Below are positions 1 to 9,439 of a DNA stretch of 64,000 nt, one piece after another (position 1 is the stretch's first letter; each line of letters opens with the position of its first letter). The translations under genes were made by a program, and so were the position numbers. Source of the DNA: Plumapathes pennacea (lineage: Eukaryota; Cnidaria; Anthozoa; Antipatharia; Myriopathidae); assembly GCA_964036295.1 (NCBI GenBank), contig OZ038469.1, positions 4,108,067-4,172,066 on the forward strand, written 5' to 3'. The notes under the pieces were generated by a model that ran no database searches, had not been told where the DNA came from, and saw nothing but the letters and a program-made list of their open reading frames with translations.

Positions 1-464
1 GGCTTCGAGCTAAGACCGTTGGTAATCGGAAACTCCAGCCGTGTTGTTTCCACACCGCTTTCCTTCCGAGCAAAGCTGGCTAAAATGTCTCAAAATCCCA
101 CCAGAGACACAGGCAATCCGGGTAAGCGTTAATCTAGGCTTAACTTTTTTCATTAAAATTGTTTACTTGCGGTCTTGTGAAATTTCCATGTATATTTGCG
201 TTGGCTCGGGCGCCTGTGTCGAAATTTATTTTGAAGTGGCAAGACAGTTGACCTTTACCTCAGCATCACATTCCTCCATCACTTCAACATCTGAATTCTT
301 ATATTTACGACGGTATGTCGTGAACTCTACAGATTGACACGTATAATGGCAAATGACGGAACAATTTTTATTTCACAGAGAGATCCCATAGGAGCGTCCG
401 ACACGGACGGCGGTTGATTGACAACTGAAGGCGAGAAACCTTAGGCACCTCTCCTTTTATACCG
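1..464. other. Unique left-edge sequence, no firm gene
   Basis: This stretch has no counterpart elsewhere in the window. Similarity to the duplicated unit starts near 465, so an insertion or rearrangement has replaced the rest of intron 1 of the gene starting at 1112. Two weak coding hints exist. On the plus strand an ATG at 84 opens 12 codons up to a good donor (GGTAAGCG, about 120), and a possible acceptor (TTTCACAG) lies near 379, but the joined frame stops soon after. On the minus strand there is a cysteine-rich open stretch, listed separately. Neither is convincing. Confidence 0.4.
226..372 (-). other. Possible coding fragment, cysteine-rich, unassigned
   Basis: A 48-codon open stretch on the minus strand, between an upstream TGA and a TAA at 226-228. 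It lacks an initiating ATG at its 5' end. The translation is of good complexity, with four cysteines (motifs such as CHYTCQS and EECDAEVKVNC), and does not look like repeat-derived text. It could be the last exon of an unrelated gene or a chance frame. I do not recognise the family. Confidence 0.2.
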
Positions 465-742
465 CGTCTTCGTGATTCTGATTCTTTTTGTATAAGCAAT
501 CCCATGTAGCGCTTCATTTTGGATCCCCATTCCTTTTAAGTCTTCAACCTGTGACCTGTAGTCAGTCCTGCCTGGCATAGCACAATGTAACAGTGCTGAA
601 TCACTTAGGGACAGTTCATTTGAAACTGAAAGCAAGAAATTTTAGCCTCGCCCTGTAACCCTACAGTTTTTAGAAGACACACACTTCCCCCCCCTGCCCC
701 ATTACCCCGCGCTATCGTCATATAAAATGAACTTCCCCTTAC
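465..742 (-). other. Intron 1 start of G1 with G-run on the transcribed strand
   Basis: Homologous to the first part of intron 1 in G3, G5 and G8. On the transcript strand the donor is followed about 45 nt later by a run of G (C on the plus strand at 687-694) after GGGGTAATGGGG. The run is shortest here (8) and much longer in the other A genes. The family similarity ends near 465. Confidence 0.6.
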
Positions 743-1112
743 CTTTGTATTTCTGCAATGCCTCCTTCTGGTCTGCAGTCCGCATTAAGGCCAACAAGGA
801 AAGAGCCAGTGCCAAGATGGCAAGGAGAGTCGCGACTACTCCTAAGATGACTGCGCACTTCAGGAAGAAACGGGTACAAACATTTGCGGCCCCATCAGAA
901 TAATCAGATAGTTCTACTTTCTTACAGCAAAGATTGCGCTTCATGGTACTGTTCCCGGATTGCGAAATCAAGTCGACTCGAGACCTGTGTTGAGATTCAC
1001 CTTGGTCCTCGATGTGAGGCTTCCTTTGTTCCAGTGGAATTTCCTGTAGTTTGTATTCTTGTTCTGATGAAGTGATGATAACATTCGGAGAAGTTTCCTG
1101 AACAACTTCCAT
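743..1112 (-). CDS. G1: collagen-like type II membrane protein, exon 1 only (partial)
   Basis: Exon 1 of an array gene whose remaining exons would lie left of the window. The ATG at 1112 has a good context (GGAAAATGG) and the exon ends at a CTTTGTA/GTAAGG-type donor at 742, leaving phase 1 (123 codons plus one base). Residues 1-85 are the cytoplasmic tail: MEVVQETSPN start, EYKLQEI, the NLCCKK dicysteine near the membrane. Residues about 86-110 form the single helix (CAVILGVVATLLAILALALS). The first 80 residues are A-type, but the juxtamembrane and helix residues are B-type, so the exon looks like a mosaic. The KRSS that normally precedes the helix is changed to RFF. Sequence left of 465 is not family intron, so downstream exons may be lost and G1 may be an orphan head. 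Confidence 0.75.
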
Positions 1113-1480
1113 TTTCCAAGCTTAGCCACACAACTGTACTTGATATCCAACTCAATTCAAACTAATACCAATTGTGTGCGTTAGCGGCATGTTTCAAGGA
1201 TGAGTCTATTATTTTATTACATTCTTTAAATTATTTCGTTGACAAGTAAACCCACATATAAAAGTGCTGTGACAAAATGGATAACAATTTTCAATATCAT
1301 AACGTTTAATTGAATAGTTTACGCGATGAACGCATAATAGCGTAAAAAAAGATAAGCTTACTTGTCACATATCTAAACCTTGTTTAGTTTTTTTAATCTG
1401 TAACAAATAACAAGTCGACATGTATTAAATTCAATTAAAAGCCCACATCGCACTAGGACAAGTTTTATTTATTTTCCACT
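1113..1480 (-). promoter_or_regulatory. Upstream region of A-type gene G1 (putative 5' UTR and promoter)
   Basis: This roughly 370-bp stretch upstream of the ATG is nearly identical at 18748-19130, 35213-35570 and 60205-60575, and clearly related upstream of the B genes (12852-13240, 29090-29460). Conservation across both types, next to the start codons, suggests a shared 5' UTR or promoter. I see no reliable TATA box: an ATATAAAA-like stretch near 1256 is not preserved in all copies. Copying alone could explain the similarity. Confidence 0.4.
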
Positions 1481-1483
1481 TAA

Positions 1484-2781
1484 GGTATCAGAATACCCTC
1501 GTGAACGACATGCGTTCAAACCCATTTTTCGCGCTAGCGTTACATTTAACTAATAATAAAGTATATATTTTCTGAAAGCTCAACAATCACAGATTTAGGT
1601 TAAAGCTTTATATTTTTTTAATTTGCTAAAGAAAGAAAGTTATCAGCTTCCGAGCGAATTTTGACCTTGCCTCACTAAAAAAGCCTAATGTCACTCAGAT
1701 TTTACCCGATTTGATTATTTATTGTTTCAGCCTACTGTTGACACAATGAAGAAAGAAAAGGTGTCTATCTTGTCCACATACAAAGTTATTGACTTTTAAA
1801 GTTGGCCGATCATATTTATAGCTACGCGCAAGACAAAAGCGGACATATCTTCCGAACGAAAAAAAAGAAATAAAATCGGAGACACCTTTTTGTAACTTTG
1901 ATATTGATTCACATATTTGCCAAGTTTCAAGCCAATCGATTAAAATCCATTGAAATGCAGGTTTCCGAAAGAAACACTTTTCCGCGTTTTAAAAACACCG
2001 AAAAAAACACATTTAAAGATTCTAACCAGGGAGCCGGAAACCTGTTTACATAACCGCCTCATCTGTCAGCAATCTGTCAAAACACCGCAGGTAATTGAAA
2101 CACGCAGCAAAAGGCCGCCGTGTATAAACAACAACGCTCCGTTCGGGTAAGTTTCGCAACATCTGTTTTCCCTTCACAGTTGCACTCACCACTCAACACC
2201 AATTCAGCCTTTTGCAGCCACAGCTGGAATTCGGAATGAGTTCAAGCAAACGACAAACTCGTTCTAAAAAGAGAGCTGCGAAAAGCAGGAGTGCTCTTGA
2301 GCAACCACCATCGAGCATGGTCCACGCGCTGCTCAAGGTTTATAAATCGGCATTGTGCAAAAATCACACGTTGTGACATTTCGTCGCTCACGTGGTTATA
2401 TTTAATTTGTTTCAGCGTAAACATAGAAAAGCGTTCACAAAGGCGTACAAGGAAAGATTTCTTGCGGCATTTCGTTATTCTTGCAGATTTGCTGTTAGTC
2501 ATGCGTTACCCGTCGCGCGGCTAAAATTTGTACTTTATTGTTTGCATGACTGGCGCGCAAGCCGCAAGCTGCGCAGTTACGGGTGATACTGACGATCTGT
2601 TGACAGGTAGTTTCCGGTGAGAAAGAGAAAGATAAAATCCTTTCGTTTAAATATCTCGGGAAAAAAAAATAGGTATCCAAATTTTGTTTTCAGAAACACA
2701 AGGTAAAACATGTAGTAATATTTCGTTAAGCCAAAAAAATATTTTTCGAATCTGGCAAAGTTCGGAGGGTATCCTGATACC
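1484..2781. mobile_element. Nonautonomous TTAA-flanked DNA transposon (piggyBac-like target)
   Basis: About 1.3 kb present only in copy 1. Its ends are inverted repeats (GGTATCAGAATACCCTC at the left, GAGGGTATCCTGATACC at the right) and it is bounded by TTAA at 1480-1483 and 2782-2785. The other three copies carry a single TTAA in the same context, which is the signature of a TTAA target-site duplication as in piggyBac elements. A TA target (Tc1/mariner) cannot be excluded because TA lies inside TTAA. No transposase is visible; the small open frames inside are not convincing. Confidence 0.75.
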
Positions 2782-2959
2782 TTAAAATGTCATCGGTCAA
2801 CTTTTTCCAGTACGATTGTATTGTCTCGCTTTTGCATTATACTTCTGAGGCCAAACAAATCTCCAAAGGTTCCGAATGTTAAACTTGTTCGGGGACAAGA
2901 CAGGACAATCGAGGACAGTATTACAAAAAGTAAACAGGGAGCCGTCATTTTTCCATTAA

Positions 2960-3981
2960 TCATAAATATTACAATTTCCTCGAATGTGATTGGTTCATAA
3001 ACCCCCCCGATTAATCATTAATTGGACACCTATTGTTCTGTAATCGGATACTTCTTTGTTCTGTAATCGGACAGTTGGCTTGACCAATCATAAGCAAGAG
3101 TGAAATTTAAATGCACCAATCAGCGTTACACTGATTTTCAGTGGAAAACTCGATTGCCGGTGTGAGTTTGTGGCTTCTCGAAAGGCGAATTTTGTTAATT
3201 CTTGGACAACTTAACATGCAAGGAACAGTTTGTGGTCAATCAAAGAACGTGAACAGTCACTATGTAACGAAAGAAGACAGGAAATTTTCGCCGGTCGGGC
3301 GCGTTTGTTTAGTTCACGACATCGCCAGCATGCTGTGCTATAGACACTCCGAAACTTACGGGTCGGCCAATGTCAATGAACGTCGTTAATTCATTTCAAA
3401 ATCATGGAAGAAACTTAACTTTGTTGTGATGGACTGTGATGGACAAACGCTCCTAGAAAATTAAGCCGTCAAGAAATCGGTAAGTTTGTAATTGCTGTGC
3501 CGACCCGCTAAGATACAGATTTTTTCAGTCTTGAGTATTTCCTTTGAATGCTTTGGAGTAAACTTCTGTGAAAAAAATAAACTAGTATTCTGAGTTTCAA
3601 AGTACCTGTTATGTTAAAAAATGTAAACCTGAAAAGTCGAAATAAACTGTCTTTCAATTTGTGAGTTCGTGATGGGTTTACTGATTTTTACTGAGTGTAA
3701 AGAACTTACACATTTTTTACTTTTACTTCAAAAATCCGCATTCAACTCAAATCATTGGGTAAATTAGCTTCTTCTTTCTCTCAAGTATTTTAAGTTGATA
3801 TAACTGAGAGCTAGATAACTACGAACAAGCGACGTGTTTACAAACGCCGAACCGTGTGTACGCGCGTGTTAAAATAGATCGGCGATGAAGTACTTCTTGA
3901 TGCTTTGTTTTTATGTATAGTACAGGAGAAGACGCTGAAGCTATATGATCATTTCATTCTCAGAAATTGTAATATTTATGA
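2960..3981. mobile_element. Inverted-repeat element inserted in copy 1 spacer
   Basis: The sequence TCATAAATATTACAATTT after a TTAA at 2956-2959 is mirrored at 3964-3981 before another TTAA, giving terminal inverted repeats of about 18 bp. The empty site is seen in the other copies (for example near 19297). The inside (about 3340-3660) is related to 16260-16560, so the two insertions belong to one family. An 82-codon open frame at 3141-3389 shows no protein-like features that I recognise. Confidence 0.65.
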
Positions 3982-3985
3982 TTAA

Positions 3986-4136
3986 TTGGTAAGAGGACTT
4001 CGTGTCGTCCGATGTCGGTCTGTAATCATACTCGTGATTACGAAATCAGACTCCCGCGAAGCGCGGTCGTCCGATTTCGTAATCACTCGTATGATTACAG
4101 ACCGAATCGGACTCCACTCAGTCCTATTACCATTAT
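3986..4136. mobile_element. Short palindromic MITE
   Basis: About 150 bp that folds on itself: TGGTAAGAGGACT at the left is mirrored by AGTCCTATTACCA at the right, and the arms continue through GGTCTGTAATCATACTCGTG and its complement. The loop contains CGCGAAGCGCG. It abuts the right end of the previous element and is found only in copy 1. Confidence 0.65.
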
Positions 4137-4233
4137 TAAAATGTCAAATTTGATATGATTCGAGCCTGCATAGATAACTGTAACCTGCTCGCCGGATCAA
4201 ATGTGAACATCACTCTTCATTAGCTATTTTACA

Positions 4234-4594
4234 ATGACGAACAGAACTAACTACTTCTATTCGAATCCGTACATCACGCCACCGAACCCTTACTATTATA
4301 GGCCAGCTGAAGCAGTGTATGAGTCAGACAACTGGGAGATTCTCCCATCCGTTTAATCCTTCAGTAGAGAGCACGGAATCGGCCAAAAGAGAGTACGAGA
4401 AATGGTCGAAAGAAGAGGAGCGATACCTAGTAACATTGTGGGCAGACAAACTAGAAAGTCAGCAAGCAAAGCAGGCATGGGAAACAATAGCCAAGGCCCT
4501 CATTGAGAAGTTTGGGTATTTCGCGCAAGGCTCCCCAGTGCAAACGAAAAATCAACTATTTATAACTACGGAGAGAAATTTGATAGCACACTAA
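4234..4594 (+). pseudogene. Myb/SANT-like DNA-binding domain fragment, frameshifted (copy 1)
   Basis: An ATG at 4234 opens a 40-codon frame that ends in a stop. A second frame from 4319, shifted by one base, runs 91 codons and contains a Myb/SANT-like helix pattern (KWSKEEERYLVTLWADK, then QAWETIAKALIEKFG). Such domains occur in the DNA-binding partner of PIF/Harbinger transposons and in expanded cnidarian gene families. The protein stops just after the first helices, shorter than a full domain protein. The same frameshift is in all four copies, so the break predates the duplications. This copy lacks three codons (DQL) present at 36047-36055. Confidence 0.5.
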
Positions 4595-5850
4595 TTTATA
4601 ACCCCGGTTGCCACCTTCGCGAGACACTTTTCAATTGACTTGAAATTTGCAAACGACAACAGAAGGACGAAGTAAATGCGCCTGGCGATTTTATACACTA
4701 TATGGTCGCATTAAAGTGCTTTCTATGTATTGATCCGATTAATCTGAGCAATTGTAATGTACAGAAGTCAAAATCGGTTTTAACCCAGAACTTACTAAAT
4801 GTATCCGTTTAACTTCGTATCTTCGAAACATCGCCAAAAAATACATGTCATCACTAAAACAGTCTAATAATTACTTTGCAGGCAAATAACCGGGGTACCG
4901 TGCAGTGTGCACGACCGCTGGCACAATTCAAGCTCATCATGAGACCGACGAGTTACATGATATGAACGCTAAGGACCGCAAATATTTTACCGCCGCAGGC
5001 GACAGACAACTCTAAAAGCATGCACACGATTAATATAGATACTAGACATACGACTACAACCCTTAATATGTCAATGTCTTATGCCACAACATTTCTGTCT
5101 GTTGCTTAGCTAAACGTGGTCTTTATAAACTGACGCGGATATTCCATGTTCTAAAAATGCAATTTAATTTTGGCTAACACTGATTTACGAACTCCGTCTA
5201 AACTTCAATTTAGCGATAAACCAGGTTTGAGTGAAGTAAACACTTTGTTTACAACATCGGCCCGTTTTCTACCGAGATTCATTCAAAAAAAAAAGAAAAG
5301 AAAGGTGATTTGATACACAGGACGTAGATTTATTACTTCACATTAAGTGTTTGTTGATCAATAAGCTGCTTGGCCATTCTGATGGTATTCAATTTATTTG
5401 TTTTATGATTATGAAGAACTGGGTCAGTCGACTTTGCCATTTCATTGAACTTCATAAAAATAATAATGTTGTATTCGCTAAGCTATCTTTGAATCGAATT
5501 CTTTTTGACGGTTTTCAGTAAAAAAAAATTATCCGCTCTTACTAGGGTTGCATGACTTTCCTGCTGATAATCTACGAACATTCTAAGCCACTCTAGTCCT
5601 GTGGGGTAAAATGATGCAGTGGAGAGGGATTTGTCTGACTGAGCCAGTTTACTGTAACTCATGCGTACATTCCGTTAGCCCCCTGGCAGCATACCCACAA
5701 GCCGCTCCCTTCCGCAAAGTAAACAGGGAGCTGCTCGTGGGTCTGCTAATATTTCCGCGGAGACATGCAATGTTTCACATAACAGCTAGCTTCTTTCAAG
5801 CTATCAAACCTGTTTCATTGCTGGAGGCTTATCATATTTATCTCCTAAAT
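4595..5850. other. Spacer of duplication copy 1, no gene seen
   Basis: Shared with copies 2-4. It holds an A-rich tract near 5286. A plus-strand 101-codon frame at 5611-5916 is open here and in copy 2 but broken in copies 3 and 4 by an extra G (CCGTCCGGCAAAG), so I do not call it a gene. Confidence 0.5.
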
Positions 5851-6406
5851 ATAAGTGAAATATCCAATAACACACTTTCACTTACAAAGATGAACACTTT
5901 TTCCTTATTTATTTAAATACCACAATTGTACAGTAGAACCCCACGCTATCTCGAACTCGGTTATTTCGAACTCCCCAGATTATAAGTGAAATATCCAATA
6001 ACACACTTTCACTTACAAAGGTGAACGCTCAAATATGTTTAAATGAAAGATGAACAATTTTTCCTTATTTATTTAAATACCACCAGTTGTACAGTAGAAC
6101 TCGGTTATTTCGAACTCCCCAGATTATAAGTGAAATATCCAATAACTTTCACTTACAAAGGTGAACGCTCAAATATGTTTAAATAAAAGATGAACAATTT
6201 TTCCTTATTTATTTAAATACCACCAGTTGTACAGTAGAACTCGGTTATTTTGAACTCCCCGCTATCTCGAACAGAATCCAATTTCCCTCACAAATGAACT
6301 TGGTAGAAATTTCCCTCTGGTAGAACCCCGCTATTCCAATCCCCCACTGTCTCGAGCTATATTCTTGCTTCCCTTGAGAGTTCGATATAGCGGCCGGGTT
6401 CTACTG
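5851..6406. repeat. Composite TA-flanked MITE with tandemly repeated left end (copy 1)
   Basis: The core element runs from about 6232 to 6406: TA then CAGTAGAAC at the left and GGTTCTACTG then TA at the right, with inner CGCTATCTCGAA and TTCGATATAGCG complements. This resembles pogo/Tc1-mariner-type ends. The left end plus flank is repeated in tandem, with CAGTAGAAC also at 5931 and 6092. All four copies (this one, 21698-22253, 37447-38002 and 62454-63009) have exactly the same total length. Confidence 0.65.
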
Positions 6407-6616
6407 TAGTCCCAAGCCCTAGCTAATTACTTTGTCATTACATATATTTAGCAGCTAACTATTTCCTAACTGATTACTAACATTTTACTGGTTCTTCAGG
6501 GTATACTTATGAGGAAAATTAGATACTGCACGAGCCATCTTGAATTGTTTCGATTCAATAAAGTGTATAAGTGATAATTGTAAAGAAAAATAGCCATCAT
6601 GAAAATTGAACTAGAG

Positions 6617-6647
<31 letters not shown>

Positions 6648-6874
6648 GTCTCACAATCAAGTGACCCCCAATAAAAATAGAACATATATCAAATATTAAT
6701 CAACAAATCAAAACAAACAAAAACAAACAAATAATGAAAAACCAAAAGCTTCAGATTCCCCATCTCTAAGACCAGAAGAAAACTGAGTGTTTCTAGTTGA
6801 ACATAACAGAATGTTTCTAATATTATTACTGAACATAAATTATTATATCTCTTATAGGAGATTCATATACTCAC
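6407..6874. repeat. Spacer with GTT microsatellite (copy 1)
   Basis: A GTT trinucleotide run near 6616-6645 differs in length among the four copies (22454-22481, 38212-38237 and 63218-63246). It is followed by an A-rich AAACAAACAAA stretch near 6710. No gene is seen. Confidence 0.6.
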
Positions 6875-7084
6875 ACTTGGTTCAATGACAAATATATCCT
6901 GTTGCACATGTGGAGCTGATGTCATTCCAATGGTGTCTTAAAACTCTTCCTGACACTGACTAAAGTTCCCAGCTCCCTCAGGGGAAAGATGAGAGGCAGG
7001 CTCTGGGAAACATTGAAGCCTTCTGTGATTGATTGTTAAAACCAGGAGGAACTTTAGACCTAGCATCTTTGAAAGGATCTCCAT
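6875..7084 (-). pseudogene. Orphan collagen exon of the array family (copy 1)
   Basis: Minus-strand remnant of the family's collagen exon, with acceptor (CTGCAG) at 7085 and donor (GTGAGTA) at 6874 still present. It begins MEILSKM, equivalent to VETVSKM in G7, and ends with GAGNFSQCQEEF, but a stop follows at once and the Gly-X-Y register is lost (GLKFLLVLTINHRR). No matching exon 1, coiled coil or C-terminal exon is nearby. It is a decayed relic carried inside the duplication unit. Confidence 0.7.
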
Positions 7085-7844
7085 CTGCAGAAGCAAATTA
7101 AAAATTAAATGACCTGATGCTGTCAAAATTTCTGGGGTTGTTGAGGAGATGTAAGTTACAACAGTGTAAAAAATAGGAAAGGTACAAAGTGAATACTATA
7201 ATTATATCCCAATATAATGAAGAAAAACAAAACATTTCAATCAAGTTCACAGAGCTCAAGATTGAAATGTACATCTTGTTGCACAAAACCTTGAGCATTA
7301 TTTAAGATATGTCAATTTAAAGTCATTTTGAATGACATCATCTACATGTACATGTATTTGTATATGTACTCCCTGTGGATAGCCCTTAAAAATTCCAAAA
7401 CATCAACTTAACTCTACAGTATCCGTTGTAGAAAATGGTCAATAGGCCCTCATTTCATGACTGCAAATCTTGAATTTGAATTTGAATTTTTATTTAATTT
7501 GTCACTATAAAAGTGCACATTCCAAATACACAATTAACAAAATAAATAAATAAATAATAATAAAATAAAAAGTCCTAATTGACAAAACTGCCCCCTAACT
7601 GATGAATCTTCATGCTTTGGTTTAACATTTTATGTTTGAGTGCAATAATTATTTGCAGGCAAATGACTTTGTTGTGCCTAATTTCATCCATGCCAAACTA
7701 AAATTTCACCCACGCTCTCCCCTTCTAAAGAAGTACAGGTAATCCAAACATGGGAAAATTACTGGACAGTATGTGTACCAGAAAGACTAAACTGGGCCTA
7801 TCCCCTAAAGCTCGTGAAAATAAGAATAGACGGAACACAGGTGG
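7085..7844. other. Spacer of copy 1, simple AT-rich sequence
   Basis: It contains a GAATTT-rich stretch near 7470-7500 and AAATAAATAAATAATAA near 7540. It is shared with copies 2-4 apart from small indels. No gene is seen. Confidence 0.5.
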
Positions 7845-8140
7845 CACACCCTTCAGTCACATGACCCTTGTTAGAAACCTTGTGTAATTTGTCGTGGCAG
7901 TTGATCATGGTCGGTCCCTCTTGTGTGATTGCACTCGTCTGAATTTAGCGGCGGCGAAGCAAAATCTCACTAAATGGCAAGGAATGATGCCACACCACAG
8001 GTAAGGTTTAATTTAATACTTTATTATCTACCTATTTAGGAGGATTTCATAAAAGCACCTCTCAATAGAGGCTGAACATGATCAACCGCTGTGACAAACT
8101 ATGCAAGGTTCTAACCAAGGGTCATGTGACCAAAGGGTGG
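7845..8140. mobile_element. Long-inverted-repeat MITE (copy 1)
   Basis: CACCCTTCAGTCACATGACC at the left mirrors GGTCATGTGACCAAAGGGTG at the right, and the arms continue through TTGATCATGGTC and its counterpart for about 70-110 nt. It is present in copies 1-3. The arms match best in copy 3 (39484-39793), which looks closest to the original. Confidence 0.65.
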
Positions 8141-9439
8141 AATGCTTCTACGGAATAGCACTTTTTTCGGAAATAAAGGACAGAATAGCTGAAATGATAC
8201 TTCTTCGGAATAGCGCAAAGTCTGTTCTTTTAGTATTCTTTTGGTATTCTGTGTATTGTTATTCCTATAAAGGAATTAGAAATAGATGGAATTTAGTCCC
8301 AAGAGAATGTATAAATATGCACCCAATTTAACATTTGCCATAATTGGTGTACAGTACCTTTCTGAGCCAAATCAGAGCAAGTTCGCTGGGATCACGGCCT
8401 CTGCACATATCCGAACTTTTTTGGCGAAGGTTTCAGTTCAACGGCCGGTCTTGACGTTCAACGGCCTTGAAGACTTCTCCAGTTTGACAGTCACACATTC
8501 AACTCTGTCAACCTTCCGGGAACGTTATCTCTTCCCTGTAATATTCCAGCTCCTTCTCAACTCTCTTATTAAGGACTGATATTCACCTGATATAGGGCCC
8601 ATGCACCGCCATCGTTGCTACTGCATGCATGCGTTATGACTGAAGCAATCCTCTGACGACAGTCGCCATTTGCAAAACAGAGCGGTTACAAAGCTTTCAA
8701 AGAGTCGTCCCCAGGGCTATCCGCGTTTGTTTGGAACTCCAGTTGTTATAATGTACGCTTTTATTTCAGATCGTATAAAATTCCTTTAGCTAAGACAATA
8801 TAAAAAAAAGTAGGCACGTCATCTCTAAATGAACAAATCCTACAGACCAGCCTGACCGGCTATCCTTAACACAGGCGGCCCAGGCTCCAGGACCTCATCA
8901 GCTGTGGAGCTATCTTAATGACTAAAATCAAACGGCAAACAATACGAATAGTCCACATTAGAAGAAAGAAAAACTGCTGACATCGAAGCAGGGTGGAGGA
9001 TCAAGATGAATACGAACTTGAATCTCCATTAATGTGTTGAACTGCGAATTGCGCCAGCCGAAAATATTTGTTTCGACCGGTAAAACATTCAACGATCAAA
9101 TACTTGTCTTGATGATTGAAATCGATTTCTTTACCTGAACTTTTTTTACAATATTTTTGTTCTTCAATATAGCGAGCAACTTTGTAGTCAGAAAACCGCC
9201 ATATCAAAACGCATAATAATACAAAGATACTCGGAAAAATTGAAAGAGACTTGTGGCTAAAGGATTTCCGCTGGCCTCTCCCCTTGCAGCTTCAATGGCT
9301 CAACAGGCATTCCCAGCAATGCAAGATACAACATAGCTTCAATGGCTCAACAATTTACAAAAAATAGGTTTCGAGAAGTTCAGTAATGTGCAGTTGCTAC
9401 TGAATGCTTAGCTTACATTAGAATCACAGAAAGAGTCTT
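8141..9439. other. Spacer between orphan exon and the B gene, copy 1
   Basis: Shared with copy 2 and, up to about 40690, with copy 3. Small open frames (for example 97 codons at 8286-8579) are conserved only as far as the DNA is copied and show no recognisable protein features. GCTTCAATGGCTCAACA is repeated near 9290 and 9335. Confidence 0.45.

Noticed and set aside
5611-5916. 101-codon plus frame conserved in copies 1 and 2
   Set aside because: Conservation is explained by DNA duplication; copies 3 and 4 carry an extra base that breaks it, and its end lies in the composite MITE.
5851-6260. Regularly spaced repeats that recall a CRISPR array
   Set aside because: Units of about 140-160 bp that include transposon ends, in a eukaryotic genome; no short direct repeat with unique spacers.
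8286-8579. 97-codon plus frame repeated at 24167-24460
   Set aside because: Present only because the spacer is duplicated; no recognisable domain, and the region is altered in copy 3 (about 39930-40230).
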